A stretch of 64,000 bases of DNA from Gammaproteobacteria bacterium (GTDB lineage Bacteria; Pseudomonadota; Gammaproteobacteria; Burkholderiales; Thiobacillaceae). A program made the position numbers and the translations under genes. The notes beneath the pieces were generated by a model. The model made no database searches. It was not told the DNA's origin and was given only the letters and a program-made list of their open reading frames with translations. The stretch's first letter is position 1. Every line of letters starts with the position of its first letter. Where the stretch lies: NCBI GenBank assembly GCA_018820765.1, contig JAHJNN010000012.1:399759-463758 (forward strand), given 5' to 3'. This document shows positions 1 to 8,917 of the stretch, one piece after another.

Positions 1-461
1 ACGCCAGCCTCGGTGACGGCGAGTGCGGTTTGCGTGACGTCGAGTGCGCGCGCACTCACAAAGCCCTGCGCCGCGAGCGTGCGGTTGCGGTCCAGTTCCA
101 GCTTCGCTTCTGCCTGCAGCGCCTGGCGGTTGGCGAGCTCGGCGCCCGCCGCGCGTACCTGCGCGGCCAGGCTCGCGCCATCGAGCTTGTACAACAGCGC
201 ACCGGCCTTCACCGGCGCCCCCTCCTCGAAATGGCGGCGCTCGATGATGGCGGAGACGCGCGGACGGATCTCCACCTCGCGCGAGGCTTCCAGCCGGCCG
301 ACATATTCAAAGCTGATCGGCACCGTTTGCGTGACGACTGTCTCCACCGTCACCTGCGCCGGCGGCGGCATCCCGCCCCCCGGCTGCGCCGCCTCCTGTT
401 GCCCGCACGCGGCGAGCAACGCGCCCAAACTCAAAGCAACTATCCGTGACGATCGGTGCAT
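1..461 (-). CDS. RND efflux periplasmic adaptor (AcrA/MexA family), N-terminal part
   Basis: This gene runs off the left edge, so only about 153 N-terminal residues are visible. Adaptors of this family link an inner-membrane RND pump to an outer-membrane channel. The ATG at 461 is followed by a lipoprotein signal ending in a lipobox (Leu16-Ala-Ala-Cys19), then a Pro/Gly-rich stretch and the usual start of the mature adaptor (QVTVETVVTQTVPISFEYVG). After that come the lipoyl half-motif (EIRPRVSAIIE, then EGAPVKAGALLYKLD) and the first helix of the hairpin, rich in Ala, Glu and Gln. It is divergent from a TetR gene with an operator-like site between them, the classic acrR-acrAB arrangement. The pump gene should lie beyond the window. 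The family call is firm; the substrate cannot be told. Confidence 0.88.
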   Translation of the reverse strand, partial: MHRSSRIVALSLGALLAACGQQEAAQPGGGMPPPAQVTVETVVTQTVPISFEYVGRLEASREVEIRPRVSAIIERRHFEEGAPVKAGALLYKLDGASLAAQVRAAGAELANRQALQAEAKLELDRNRTLAAQGFVSARALDVTQTALAVTEAG

Positions 462-504
462 GGTGCTGCCCCCTGAAAAGTATTGTGCCCGGCCATGATA
501 TAAG

Positions 505-524
505 CATACATACATGAATGTAAA
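505..524. promoter_or_regulatory. Candidate AcrR/TetR operator
   Basis: The 99-base gap between the divergent adaptor and TetR genes contains an imperfect palindrome, CATACATACATGAATGTAAA, at 505-524. It resembles the TACATACAT/ATGTATGTA operators of AcrR-type repressors, and its position fits control of both genes. This is inferred from pattern and context. Confidence 0.5.
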
Positions 525-560
525 TTGCCGGATGAGACACTTTATTGGACAATCGCACCC

Positions 561-1205
561 ATGGTCAAAAAAACCCGTGAAGAAGCACGCGCCACCCGCG
601 AATCCCTGCTCGTCGCCGCACTTCAGGTTTTTCGCGAACGCGGCGTCGCCCATACACGGCTCTCCGATGTCGCCGAACGCGCCGGGGTGACGCGCGGCGC
701 GATCTACTGGCATTTCAAGGACAAGGCCGAACTATTCCAGGCTGTGTGCGAACGCGGCACCCTGCCGGTGGAAGCGCTGCTGGCCGAGGCCAGCCAGAGC
801 GTGCAGCGCGACCCGCTCGCGACGGTGAGGCAGCTTGCGCTGATGGCGCTCACCCGGCTGGCCCAGCATGCCGACACGCAGGCGATGTTCGACGTCATCT
901 TCCATAAATGCGAATTTACCGAGGAACTGGCGCCGGTGGTGGCGAAGAACGATGCCGATCGCGCGGCCTGCCTGTCGCGGGTGCAGCAGCTTTTCAACCA
1001 GGCGGTCGCTTGCGGGCAATTGCCGCCCACCACCGATACCTTCCTCGCCACGCAAGGCATGCACGCCTACATGGTGGGCCTGATGCACGAATGGGTGCTG
1101 AATCCGCAAAACTACGATCTCGCCGCGTGCGCGGGGCCGCTGCTCGACTGCTATCTCGCCGGGCTGGCCACCCGGCCCCCGCTTTGCCGGCCAGATGCCG
1201 GCTAG
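561..1205 (+). CDS. TetR/AcrR family repressor of the adjacent efflux genes
   Basis: A 214-residue regulator. Residues 1-60 hold the TetR helix-turn-helix (VAERAGVTRGAIYWHFKDKAELF, followed by a short linker), very close to AcrR/TtgR. The remainder is the helical TetR_C_2/AcrR-type ligand-binding domain. I chose the ATG at 561 (MVKKTREEARATRESLL), which matches the usual start of AcrR-type proteins; an earlier in-frame start at 525 would add a non-conserved tail and run into the operator region. It is divergent from the RND adaptor and probably represses it until a toxic ligand binds. The specific ligand is unknown. Confidence 0.88.
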   Translation: MVKKTREEARATRESLLVAALQVFRERGVAHTRLSDVAERAGVTRGAIYWHFKDKAELFQAVCERGTLPVEALLAEASQSVQRDPLATVRQLALMALTRLAQHADTQAMFDVIFHKCEFTEELAPVVAKNDADRAACLSRVQQLFNQAVACGQLPPTTDTFLATQGMHAYMVGLMHEWVLNPQNYDLAACAGPLLDCYLAGLATRPPLCRPDAG

Positions 1206-1375
1206 CTCGGGCTCGCCCAATTCCAGCCATCACTGCGGCGGCGCGATCCAGGTCGCGCATATCGCGGCCTGGGCAGGGTCTTCAGACACGGGGACGGCTG
1301 GCCGCTATAGTGTGAGAGGAGGCACAGAAAGGGGTGTTTGCTTGATTTGAGGCAGATTACAATGGGAGGGCAAAC

Positions 1376-1933
1376 ATGGATACCGTCAACCTCACCCACC
1401 ATTTTCTGATCGCCATGCCGGGCATGGTCGATCCCAATTTCAACGGCACGCTGACCTACATCTGCGATCACAGCGAGCAGGGCGCCCTGGGGGTGGTGGT
1501 CAACCGGCCGATTGACCTCGATCTGTCGACGCTGTTCGAACAGATCGGGCTGTCCCTGCCCGAACGCCTGCAACAGAAAACCGTCTATTTCGGCGGCCCG
1601 GTGCAGACCGAGCGCGGCTTTGTGCTGCACACGCCGCCGCAAACCTTCAGTTCCACCCTCACCGTCAACGAGGCGGTCAGCCTCACCACCTCGAAGGACG
1701 TGCTGGAAGCGGTGAGCCAGGGCGCCGGACCGGACAAGTTCATGGTGTCGCTGGGCTACGCGGGCTGGGCGGCCGGCCAGCTGGAAGATGAAATCAAGCA
1801 GAACGCCTGGCTGTCGGTGGCGGCCGACCCGCAGGTGATTTTCGACCTGGCGCCGGAAGAACGCCTGCCTGCGGCGATGAAGCTCCTGGGCATCGACTTC
1901 GCCAGCCTGTCTGACGAAGCCGGACACGCCTGA
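1376..1933 (+). CDS. yqgE: YqgE/AlgH family protein (UPF0301)
   Basis: A 185-residue protein of the AlgH/YqgE family. It begins with the family hallmark ([18 protein letters not shown]) and continues with [23 protein letters not shown] and the [20 protein letters not shown] block. The family is cytosolic and its biochemical role is unsettled. It is almost always next to ruvX and pyrR in proteobacteria, as here. A strong ribosome site (GGGAGG, 6 bases before the ATG) supports the start. The stop codon TGA at 1931-1933 directly abuts an inverted-repeat element, so the usual tight yqgE-ruvX junction has been opened by about 240 bases. Confidence 0.93.
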   Translation: MDTVNLTHHFLIAMPGMVDPNFNGTLTYICDHSEQGALGVVVNRPIDLDLSTLFEQIGLSLPERLQQKTVYFGGPVQTERGFVLHTPPQTFSSTLTVNEAVSLTTSKDVLEAVSQGAGPDKFMVSLGYAGWAAGQLEDEIKQNAWLSVAADPQVIFDLAPEERLPAAMKLLGIDFASLSDEAGHA

Positions 1934-2170
1934 ACCTAGAAACCGCAGTTGACCGCTTGAAACCTCGTTGAATACTTAATGAACAAGGATTTTTCTGCCT
2001 TCGATCGTGTACACCGAACAGGTGACTCCGCTACGCACCCGCTGGCACACCCGGTCGCGCGCCTGCCTTTGTCGCTCGTCGTTGCAGGCCCCGGCCTGCC
2101 GCCTCCTCGCTTCGCGGCAACCACCCGCCCGGACGCACCATCGGGCGCGTCCAACCGCGGTTTCTAGGTT
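1933..2170. repeat. Small inverted-repeat (MITE-like) element between yqgE and ruvX
   Basis: The left end at 1933 (AACCTAGAAACCGC) is repeated inverted at the right end near 2170 (GCGGTTTCTAGGTT). The arms are about 20 bases with one or two mismatches and the element is about 238 bp. The interior shows no convincing gene; a 72-codon minus-strand frame exists but looks like a by-product. The element lies exactly between a stop codon and the ruvX start and supplies the bases just before the ruvX reading frame. No clear target duplication is visible. I recall ends of this kind in other Betaproteobacteria but could not verify that here. Confidence 0.65.
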
Positions 2171-2606
2171 GAATCCGGAATCGACCCACGGCACGGTGCT
2201 GGCCTTCGACCTCGGCCTGAAGCGCACCGGCGTTGCCTCGGGCGAACTGTCGATCGGAATCGCGCATCCGCTTTCCGTCATCCAGGCCGGCTCCAACGAT
2301 GAGCGGATCGCCGCCATCGCCAGGCTGGTCGCCGAATGGCAGCCGGCGCTGCTGGTGCTGGGACTGCCCACCCACGCCAACGGCCGCGAGCACGAAATGA
2401 CGCGGGTGGCCAAAAACTTCGCGCGCAAATTAGAATCGCGCTTCAAGCTGCCCGTGTTTCTGGTGGACGAGCGCCACACCAGCACCGCGGCCGAGTCCGA
2501 ATTGCACGAGCGCGGCATCCACGGCAAGAAGAACAAGGCGCTGGCAGACGCCGTCGCCGCCCAACTGATACTGCAAGGATTTTTCGATGCCCGCCTCATT
2601 GCCTGA
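2169..2606 (+). CDS. ruvX: Holliday junction resolvase-like / rRNA processing nuclease RuvX (YqgF)
   Basis: A 145-residue RNase H-fold nuclease. The acidic active-site positions are visible in VLAFDLGLKRTGVA (Asp near residue 14), VDERHTST and ADAVAAQLIL, and the GLPTHANGREHEMT loop is also present. In E. coli the family processes the 5' end of 16S rRNA and has been proposed as a Holliday junction resolvase. The start is uncertain: the most plausible codon is TTG at 2169, overlapping the last bases of the inserted repeat element. The frame also stays open back to 2007 inside that element. The 3' end overlaps pyrR by 20 bases, showing translational coupling. Confidence 0.9.
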   Translation: MNPESTHGTVLAFDLGLKRTGVASGELSIGIAHPLSVIQAGSNDERIAAIARLVAEWQPALLVLGLPTHANGREHEMTRVAKNFARKLESRFKLPVFLVDERHTSTAAESELHERGIHGKKNKALADAVAAQLILQGFFDARLIA

Positions 2607-3081
2607 CGTCGACCCGCTGATTGTGCGACTGGCCGGCGCCATCGCCCCCACGATCACGCCCGACACCGTCATCGTCGGCATCCACACCGGCGGGGTGTGG
2701 GTGGCCGAGCGCCTGCACGCGATGCTGAAATGCAGCCTGCCGCTCGGCACGCTCGACATCTCGTTCTACCGCGACGACTTTTCGCGCATCGGCCTGCACC
2801 CGCAGGTGAAGCCGTCCAACCTGCCGTTCGACCTGGAAGGCCGCGACATCCTGCTGGTCGACGACGTGCTGCACAGCGGGCGCACAGTGCGCGCGGCGAT
2901 GAACGAGCTGTTCGACTACGGCCGCCCGGCGTCGATCCGGCTGGCGGTGCTGGTCGACCGCGGTGGCCGCGAACTGCCGATCCGCCCCGATTTCACCGGG
3001 CTCGAACTCGACGTGCCCGCCCATCAAAACGTCAATCTGTCCCGCCTCGACGACGGCCACCTGACCCTCAGCCTCGCATGA
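2587..3081 (+). CDS. pyrR: PyrR: pyrimidine operon regulator / uracil phosphoribosyltransferase
   Basis: A 164-residue type I phosphoribosyltransferase. The PRPP-binding loop is clear ([19 protein letters not shown], around residues 95-113), with the upstream [16 protein letters not shown] segment and the C-terminal [20 protein letters not shown] block. PyrR proteins form UMP from uracil and PRPP and in some bacteria control pyr expression by RNA binding; RNA-based control in this lineage is not established. The gene overlaps ruvX by 20 bases and its stop codon overlaps the pyrB start (ATGA), so ruvX-pyrR-pyrB-pyrC' form one transcription unit. Confidence 0.94.
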   Translation: MPASLPDVDPLIVRLAGAIAPTITPDTVIVGIHTGGVWVAERLHAMLKCSLPLGTLDISFYRDDFSRIGLHPQVKPSNLPFDLEGRDILLVDDVLHSGRTVRAAMNELFDYGRPASIRLAVLVDRGGRELPIRPDFTGLELDVPAHQNVNLSRLDDGHLTLSLA

Positions 3082-4031
3082 ACCCACAACTCACTGAAGA
3101 CGGCAGGCTGCGCCACCTGCTCACGCTCGACGGCCTGCCGCGCGCGATCCTGATGCAGATTCTCGATACCGCCGAATCCTTCATGGACGTCGGCGAGCGC
3201 GAGGTGAAGAAAGTCCCGATCCTGCGCGGCAAGTCGATCTTCAACCTGTTCTTCGAGCCGTCGACGCGCACCCGCACCACCTTCGAAATCGCCGCCAAAC
3301 GCCTGTCCGCCGACGTCGTCAACCTCAACATCGCCACCTCCAGCCAGACCAAGGGCGAGGCGATCCTCGACACCGTCGACAACCTCGCCGCGATGCACGC
3401 CGACATGTTCATCGTGCGCCATTCGCAGTCGGGCGCGGCGCACTTCATCGCACGCCACGTGGCGCCGCACATCTCGGTGATCAACGCCGGCGACGGCCGT
3501 CACGCGCACCCGACCCAGGGCCTCTTGGACATGTTCACCATCCGCCGCTTCAAGGGCGAGTTCCACAACCTGACGGTGGCAATCGTCGGCGACGTGCTGC
3601 ATTCGCGCGTGGCGCGCTCGCAGATCCATGCGCTGACCACGCTGGGGGTGCCGGAAGTGCGCGTGATCGGACCGAAGACACTGCTCCCCACCGGGGTCGA
3701 GCAGATGGGCGTCAGGGTGTTCCACGACATGGAAGCGGGTCTCGCCGGCTGCGACGTGATCATCATGCTGCGCCTGCAGAACGAGCGCATGAAAGGCGCG
3801 CTGCTGCCCAGCGCACAGGAATATTTCAAGTTTTTCGGCCTGACGCCGGAGAAACTCGCACTCGCCAAACCGGACGCGATCGTGATGCACCCCGGCCCGA
3901 TGAATCGCGGCGTGGAGATCGACTCGGAAGTCGCCGACGGCCCGCAGTCGGTGATCCTGCCGCAGGTGACCTACGGCATTGCGGTGCGGATGGCGGTGAT
4001 GGCCTTGCTGGCGGGGACGGGGAACGCATGA
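3078..4031 (+). CDS. pyrB: Aspartate carbamoyltransferase catalytic subunit PyrB
   Basis: A 317-residue transcarbamylase that makes N-carbamoyl-aspartate from carbamoyl phosphate and aspartate, the committed step of UMP synthesis. The carbamoyl-phosphate site is [13 protein letters not shown]. Other signatures are [26 protein letters not shown] and, near the C-terminus, [12 protein letters not shown]. Start ATG 3078 overlaps the pyrR stop, and its own stop overlaps the start of the degenerate dihydroorotase. Class A ATCases in this arrangement form a dodecamer with the inactive PyrC homologue encoded next door. Confidence 0.96.
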   Translation: MNPQLTEDGRLRHLLTLDGLPRAILMQILDTAESFMDVGEREVKKVPILRGKSIFNLFFEPSTRTRTTFEIAAKRLSADVVNLNIATSSQTKGEAILDTVDNLAAMHADMFIVRHSQSGAAHFIARHVAPHISVINAGDGRHAHPTQGLLDMFTIRRFKGEFHNLTVAIVGDVLHSRVARSQIHALTTLGVPEVRVIGPKTLLPTGVEQMGVRVFHDMEAGLAGCDVIIMLRLQNERMKGALLPSAQEYFKFFGLTPEKLALAKPDAIVMHPGPMNRGVEIDSEVADGPQSVILPQVTYGIAVRMAVMALLAGTGNA

Positions 4032-5308
4032 AAATCCATATCAAAAACGGGCGCGTGATCGACCCGATGAGCGCGCGCGACGAAGTGGCAGACATTTATG
4101 TCGCTGCGGGCAAAATTGTCGGCAACGGCCACGCGCCGGCCGACTTCCACGCCAACCGCACCCTCGACGCCACGGGCCTCATCGTCTGCCCCGGCCTGGT
4201 CGACCTGTCGGTGCGGCTGCGCGAGCCCGGCTTCGAATACCGGGCCACGCTGGAGTCCGAAATGCTCGCCGCCGCCGCCGGTGGCATCACCTCGCTCGCC
4301 TGCCCGCCCGACACCGACCCGCCGCTGGACGAGCCGGGGCTGGTGGAGATGCTGAAATTCCGCGCCAGGAACCTGCCGGGACCGCGCGTCTATCCGATCG
4401 GCGCGATGACGCAAAAGCTCGAAGGCCAGATGCTGACCGAGATGGCCGAGCTGACCGAAGCCGGCTGCCGCGCCTTTACCCAGGCCGATGCGCCGATGAC
4501 CGACACCCAGGTGCTGCTGCGCGCGATGGAATACGCCGCCACCTTCAGCTTCAGCCTGTGGCTGCGGCCGCAGGACGTGTCGCTGGCGAAGGGCGGGGTG
4601 GCGCATGACGGCGCCGTCGCCACGCGGCTGGGACTGCCCGGCATTCCGGCGCTGGCCGAGACGGTCGCGCTGGCGACGATACTGCAACTGGCGCGCGAGA
4701 CCGGCGCCCGCGTCCACATTGCACGGCTGTCGACGCGCGACGGCATCGCCATGGTACGTGCGGCCAAGGCGCAGGGCCTGGCGGTCACCTGCGACGTCGC
4801 CAGCACCCACGTCCACCTGTCGGAGAACGATCTCGTCAGCTTCGACTCGCACCTGCATCTGGTGCCGCCGCTTCGGAGCCTGCGCGACCGCGACGCCATC
4901 CGCGAGGCGCTGCGCGACGGCTCCATCGATGCGCTGTGTTCCGATCACACACCGGTCGACGAGGACGTGAAGCAGGTGCCGTTCGGCGAATCGGCCGCGG
5001 GCGCCTCCGGGGTCGAACTGCTGCTGCCGCTGACGCTGAAATGGGCACGCGAAATGGAGGTGCCGCTGTTGCAGGCGATCGACCTGATTTCGTGGAAACC
5101 CGCGCAGATCCTGGGCGTGCCTGGCGGCACCCTGGCGGTCGGCAGCTGCGCCGACATCTGCATTTTCGACGAGACGGCGGAATGGGTCGTCACCTCGAGA
5201 ACGCTGGCCAGCCAGGGCGACAACACGCCCTTCCTCAATCATCCGATGCAGGGTCGGGTGCGCTACACGCTGATCGACGGCCATATCGATTTTGAAGCAC
5301 CGCGTTGA
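4028..5308 (+). CDS. Dihydroorotase-like protein PyrC' (non-catalytic type)
   Basis: A 426-residue amidohydrolase-fold protein directly coupled to pyrB (ATGA overlap). It is recognisable as a type I dihydroorotase by [53 protein letters not shown] and SWKPAQILG. However, the metal-binding HxH of active enzymes (usually Asp-x-His-x-His before LREPG) is replaced here by Ser-x-Arg in LSVRLREPG. In Pseudomonas such degenerate homologues (PyrC', PyrX) do not hydrolyse dihydroorotate but are needed to assemble PyrB. I infer the same role, with an active PyrC encoded elsewhere in the genome. Confidence 0.88.
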   Translation: MKIHIKNGRVIDPMSARDEVADIYVAAGKIVGNGHAPADFHANRTLDATGLIVCPGLVDLSVRLREPGFEYRATLESEMLAAAAGGITSLACPPDTDPPLDEPGLVEMLKFRARNLPGPRVYPIGAMTQKLEGQMLTEMAELTEAGCRAFTQADAPMTDTQVLLRAMEYAATFSFSLWLRPQDVSLAKGGVAHDGAVATRLGLPGIPALAETVALATILQLARETGARVHIARLSTRDGIAMVRAAKAQGLAVTCDVASTHVHLSENDLVSFDSHLHLVPPLRSLRDRDAIREALRDGSIDALCSDHTPVDEDVKQVPFGESAAGASGVELLLPLTLKWAREMEVPLLQAIDLISWKPAQILGVPGGTLAVGSCADICIFDETAEWVVTSRTLASQGDNTPFLNHPMQGRVRYTLIDGHIDFEAPR

Positions 5309-5346
5309 GCCAAGCCTTGTCATCCCTGGCGGCTAAATCCACCGCC

Positions 5347-6846
5347 ATGCCTCGCGTATCTTTCCCCGTGTTGCTGCTCGGCCTGCTTGCCGGCACGCTG
5401 GCCGTCGCGGGCTTCGCCCCGCTCGGCGTCTGGCCCTTGCCGATGTTGAGCCTTGCCGTGCTGTTTTCGCTGCTGGCGCGCACGGCTTCACTGCGCGCCG
5501 GATTTCTCATTGGCCTGGTGTGGGGACTGGGATTTTTCATTGCCGGCGTGAGCTGGGTGTTCGTCAGCCTGTCGGTGTACGGCGGCATGGCGGCGTGGCT
5601 GGCGGCGCTTGCAACCTTCCTCTTTTGCGCGGTGCTGGCGCTGTTTCCGGCTGCGGTCGGCGCGCTGCAGGCGCGCTGGCCGGTCCCGGCCACGCTGCGC
5701 CTGCTGCTGTTGATCCCGCTTCTGTGGGGAGTGACGGAATGGGTGCGCGGCTGGCTGTTCACCGGCTTCCCATGGCTGGTGGCGGGCTATTCGCAGGTGC
5801 CGGACGGTCCGCTGGCGGGCTATGCGCCGCTGGTCGGCGTGTATGGCGTGTCGTTCCTGCTGGCGCTGATCGCAGCCCTGCTGGCATGGAGCGTGACGGC
5901 GCGCGGCCGGCTGGCGCAGCGCGCCTGGGCCGCGGCGGCGGTCGTGGCGCTGGGCGTCGGCGGCCAGGCCTTGCGCGGCATCGAGTGGACGACGCCGGAC
6001 GGCGCGCCGACCACGGTCGCGCTGCTGCAGGGCAACATCCCGCAGGACATGAAGTGGCGGCCGGAGAAAACGCAGGCCACACTGGAAGGCTACGCGCGCA
6101 TGGCGGCGGCCTCGCCCGCACAGCTGATCGTGCTGCCGGAAACCGCGCTGCCGCTGTTCGAGGTCGACCTTCCCGACGTGTATCGCGATGGCTTGATTTC
6201 ACTCGGCCGGCAAAACGGCGGCGATGTGCTGACGGGTCTGCCCACCGGCTCGCCCTACAGCGATTACTACAACAGCGTGATCAGCTTCGGCAGCGCACCC
6301 GGCCAGCGCTACCACAAGGTGCATCTGGTGCCGTTCGGCGAATACATTCCGCTGAAGGCGGTGTGGGGCTGGGTGATCGAGGTGCTGCACATTCCGCTGT
6401 CGGACTTCGCGCGCGGCGGCGCCGACCAGCAGCCGCTCGCCATCGGCGGCCAGCGGGTGGCGGCCAACATCTGCTACGAGGATGCCTTCGGCGAGGAAAT
6501 CATCCGCCAGTTGCCGGCTGCGAGCGTGCTGGTGAACGTGAGCAATCTGGCGTGGTTCGGCGATTCGTTCGCGCCCTGGCAGCACGCGCAGATGTCGCAG
6601 ATGCGCGCGCTGGAAACCGGGCGCATGATGCTGCGCGCGACCAACACCGGGGTCACCGCGATCATCGATGCGAAGGGCCGGATGCTGGCCAGCCTGCCGC
6701 TGTTTACGACGGGCCGTCTGGCCGGCTCGATCCAGGGCTATGCCGGCAGCACGCCCTACGTGCGCTGGGGCAACGCGCCGGTGCTAGGGGTGTGGGGAGT
6801 CCTCGGCGTCGGACTGCTGATCGCCGGATTCAGGCGGCAGCCCTGA
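5347..6846 (+). CDS. lnt: Apolipoprotein N-acyltransferase Lnt
   Basis: About 499 residues; an inner-membrane enzyme that adds the third acyl chain to lipoproteins. The N-terminal half has roughly seven hydrophobic segments. The C-terminal nitrilase-fold domain carries the catalytic triad: Glu in VLPETALPLFE, Lys in YHKVHLVPFGEYIPL and Cys in ANICYEDAFGEEI. The ATG at 5347 gives a typical short N-terminus before the first membrane helix. A TTG at 5305, overlapping the preceding stop, would add 14 residues and cannot be excluded. Its 3' end overlaps the convergent diguanylate cyclase gene by 17 bases. Confidence 0.94.
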   Translation: MPRVSFPVLLLGLLAGTLAVAGFAPLGVWPLPMLSLAVLFSLLARTASLRAGFLIGLVWGLGFFIAGVSWVFVSLSVYGGMAAWLAALATFLFCAVLALFPAAVGALQARWPVPATLRLLLLIPLLWGVTEWVRGWLFTGFPWLVAGYSQVPDGPLAGYAPLVGVYGVSFLLALIAALLAWSVTARGRLAQRAWAAAAVVALGVGGQALRGIEWTTPDGAPTTVALLQGNIPQDMKWRPEKTQATLEGYARMAAASPAQLIVLPETALPLFEVDLPDVYRDGLISLGRQNGGDVLTGLPTGSPYSDYYNSVISFGSAPGQRYHKVHLVPFGEYIPLKAVWGWVIEVLHIPLSDFARGGADQQPLAIGGQRVAANICYEDAFGEEIIRQLPAASVLVNVSNLAWFGDSFAPWQHAQMSQMRALETGRMMLRATNTGVTAIIDAKGRMLASLPLFTTGRLAGSIQGYAGSTPYVRWGNAPVLGVWGVLGVGLLIAGFRRQP

Positions 6847-8278
6847 TCCGGGTGGCATTGCGGCCGCCGCGCTTGGCTTCCAGCAGCGCCGCGTCGGCGC
6901 GCGCCAAGGCTTCGTTTTCTTCCTTGTCGTCGCGGCTGTATTCGGACAGGCCGCCGCTCCAGGACAGTTTCTGCGTCACGCCGGGAATCAGTTCGACGCT
7001 TTCCGGCATGTTGGCGCGCAGGCGTTCGGCGAGTTCCAGCCCCCGATCCAGCGGCGTGTAGGGAAACAATACGCAGAATTCGTCGCCGCCCAGGCGCGCG
7101 ATGAAATCGCTGTTGCGCAGGCAATGCTTCAGCGCATTGCCGAACTTGATGATGAGCTGGTCGCCGGCTTCGTGGCCGAAGGTGTCGTTGACCTGCTTGA
7201 AGTTGTCGATGTCGAGAATCAGCAGGCTGTGGGACCAGCCGTCCTTCAGGGTGGCGAACAGTTCCTTCTGCTTTTCATCGAAGCTGCGCCGGTTGTTGAC
7301 CTGCGACAGGTGGTCGAGCCGCGCCAGGGAGGTCACCTCTTTTTGCCGCCCCAGCATCACCTTGCCGAGTTTCAGCATGGTCTCGAGCGGGCTCTGGAAC
7401 TCCGCCAGGCTGACCGGATAATCGGCACGCAGGCGCTGCTGGCGCACATCGTTGGTCAGTTTCACCATCACATGCAGGTTGTCGGTGACCCGGTTGCGCA
7501 CCGCCAGCGTGAACGACAGCACCATGATCGCGATCACCAGGCTGGCCACCAGCCAGCCCAGCACGTAAAGCGCCGCGCTTTCAGCCACCGTCGTGACGGG
7601 ACGCCACACGGCGATCCGCCACGGCGTGCCGGCCAGTTCGATCAGGGTGGGCTGGGCATTGCGCTTGACCGCCTGGTTGCCGCGCCGCATCAGCACCACC
7701 GACGCTTCGTTCGCCTGGCTTTGCTGCAATTCGGCATAGGCCGCGGCGTCCGGCAGCGGCAGGGTATCGAACAGGGCCTGCAGTTGCGGCACGCTCTGCT
7801 CGACAATGACGTAACCCAGCCGCTTGCCATCGCTGCCCACCACCGGATGCGACACGGACAGATTGAAGGTGGCGGCGGCCATCGCCCCGGTGCCGCCGCG
7901 CCCGGCACTGCTCAACAAGCGCCGGGTGTCGCCCGGCAGGAAACCCGGAAGCAACTGGCGCTGGCCGTCGGTGGCGAACAGCACGGTGGCATCCTGATTC
8001 AGCGCGTGCAGGTTGGCAGCCTGCGCCTGACACACCTCCGGCGAGGCGGTGGCGAAACACGCCAGCGTCTGCGGGTGGGCGGCAATCCGCGCCGAGCTGC
8101 CCTGCATGGCATCGGCCAGAAACTCGATCTGCGTCGCCATCACCGGCTTGTCCAGCTCTTCCGGCACCGGCAGCGCTTGCGGACGCGATTGGTAAATCGC
8201 GAACATGACCAAGCCCGCCAGCAGCACTAGGGCTGAGGCGAGAAACAGGCCGAATCGCAATATGGACGTGTGGTGCAT
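6830..8278 (-). CDS. Membrane-anchored diguanylate cyclase (GGDEF)
   Basis: 482 residues. An N-terminal membrane helix (about residues 8-29) is followed by a roughly 200-residue extracytoplasmic region with two cysteines. A second helix sits near residues 240-262 (LGWLVASLVIAIMVLSF), and the C-terminal GGDEF domain makes cyclic di-GMP. The active site is intact (FIARLGGDEFCVLF), preceded at the proper five-residue distance by an RxxD inhibitory site (RNSD), so product inhibition is expected. The extracytoplasmic part probably senses a signal; its type is not clear from sequence. It is convergent with lnt and overlaps it slightly. Confidence 0.9.
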   Translation of the reverse strand: MHHTSILRFGLFLASALVLLAGLVMFAIYQSRPQALPVPEELDKPVMATQIEFLADAMQGSSARIAAHPQTLACFATASPEVCQAQAANLHALNQDATVLFATDGQRQLLPGFLPGDTRRLLSSAGRGGTGAMAAATFNLSVSHPVVGSDGKRLGYVIVEQSVPQLQALFDTLPLPDAAAYAELQQSQANEASVVLMRRGNQAVKRNAQPTLIELAGTPWRIAVWRPVTTVAESAALYVLGWLVASLVIAIMVLSFTLAVRNRVTDNLHVMVKLTNDVRQQRLRADYPVSLAEFQSPLETMLKLGKVMLGRQKEVTSLARLDHLSQVNNRRSFDEKQKELFATLKDGWSHSLLILDIDNFKQVNDTFGHEAGDQLIIKFGNALKHCLRNSDFIARLGGDEFCVLFPYTPLDRGLELAERLRANMPESVELIPGVTQKLSWSGGLSEYSRDDKEENEALARADAALLEAKRGGRNATRIRAAA

Positions 8279-8395
8279 GAAAGTGCGCCAGTCAACCTCT
8301 TATGTTTATGATCTCCGCATGGCAGGCGCCCGATTCGCTTCCGGGTTCCTGCCGGCATGGCACTAATAGAGCAAGATCCATGCCCCAATATCAGC

Positions 8396-8423
8396 GCACC
8401 CGGCAGGCTGGCCTGTCGGGTGC
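8396..8423. terminator. Strong hairpin between dut and the diguanylate cyclase gene
   Basis: GCACCCGGCAGG and CCTGTCGGGTGC form a 12-base stem (one mismatch) with a 4-base loop. It lies downstream of dut (minus strand) and upstream of the cyclase gene. There is no T run on either side, so it may be a Rho-dependent or processing signal rather than an intrinsic terminator. Confidence 0.4.
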
Positions 8424-8454
8424 GTCGGTCATCCAGGTGTAAAGAACCCCGACA

Positions 8455-8901
8455 CTACTGGCGGCCGGTGCTGCCGAAGCCGCCCTCGCCGCGCTGGCTG
8501 GTTTCGAAGTCCTCCACCACGTTGAATTGCGCCTGCATCACCGGCACGATGACGAGCTGCGCCAGACGCTCCAGCGGCGTGAGCTCGAACGCCTGCTGCC
8601 CGCGGTTCCAGGCGGACACCATGAGCTGGCCCTGATAATCCGAATCGATCAGCCCCACCAGGTTGCCCAGCACGATGCCGTGTTTGTGACCCAGCCCCGA
8701 GCGCGGCAGGATCAGCGCGGCATAGCCGGGGTCGGCCAGGTGGATGGCCATGCCCGTCGGGATCAGCCGGGTTTCGCCCGGCGCCAGTACGATCGGACCA
8801 TCGATGCAGGCGCGCAGGTCGAGCCCGGCAGCGCCCGGCGTGGCGTAATGCGGCAGTTGGTCGCGCAGGCGGGTGTCGAGAATCTTCACATCCATTTTCA
8901 T
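8455..8901 (-). CDS. dut: Deoxyuridine 5'-triphosphate nucleotidohydrolase (dUTPase)
   Basis: 148 residues; hydrolyses dUTP to dUMP and pyrophosphate, keeping uracil out of DNA and feeding thymidylate synthesis. All trimeric dUTPase motifs are visible: [46 protein letters not shown] and the C-terminal [12 protein letters not shown] lid. I chose the ATG at 8901 (MKMDVKILD); an upstream start at 8937 would overlap coaBC and give an atypical tail, and an ATG at 8895 is also possible. It follows coaBC by 16 bases, the conserved coaBC-dut operon. Confidence 0.95.
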   Translation of the reverse strand: MKMDVKILDTRLRDQLPHYATPGAAGLDLRACIDGPIVLAPGETRLIPTGMAIHLADPGYAALILPRSGLGHKHGIVLGNLVGLIDSDYQGQLMVSAWNRGQQAFELTPLERLAQLVIVPVMQAQFNVVEDFETSQRGEGGFGSTGRQ

Positions 8902-8917
8902 TTTCGTCGGGATTCCG

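Noticed and set aside
307..558. 83-codon minus-strand frame across the efflux promoter region
   Set aside because: It is out of frame with the clear RND adaptor gene (ATG 461) and spans the operator.
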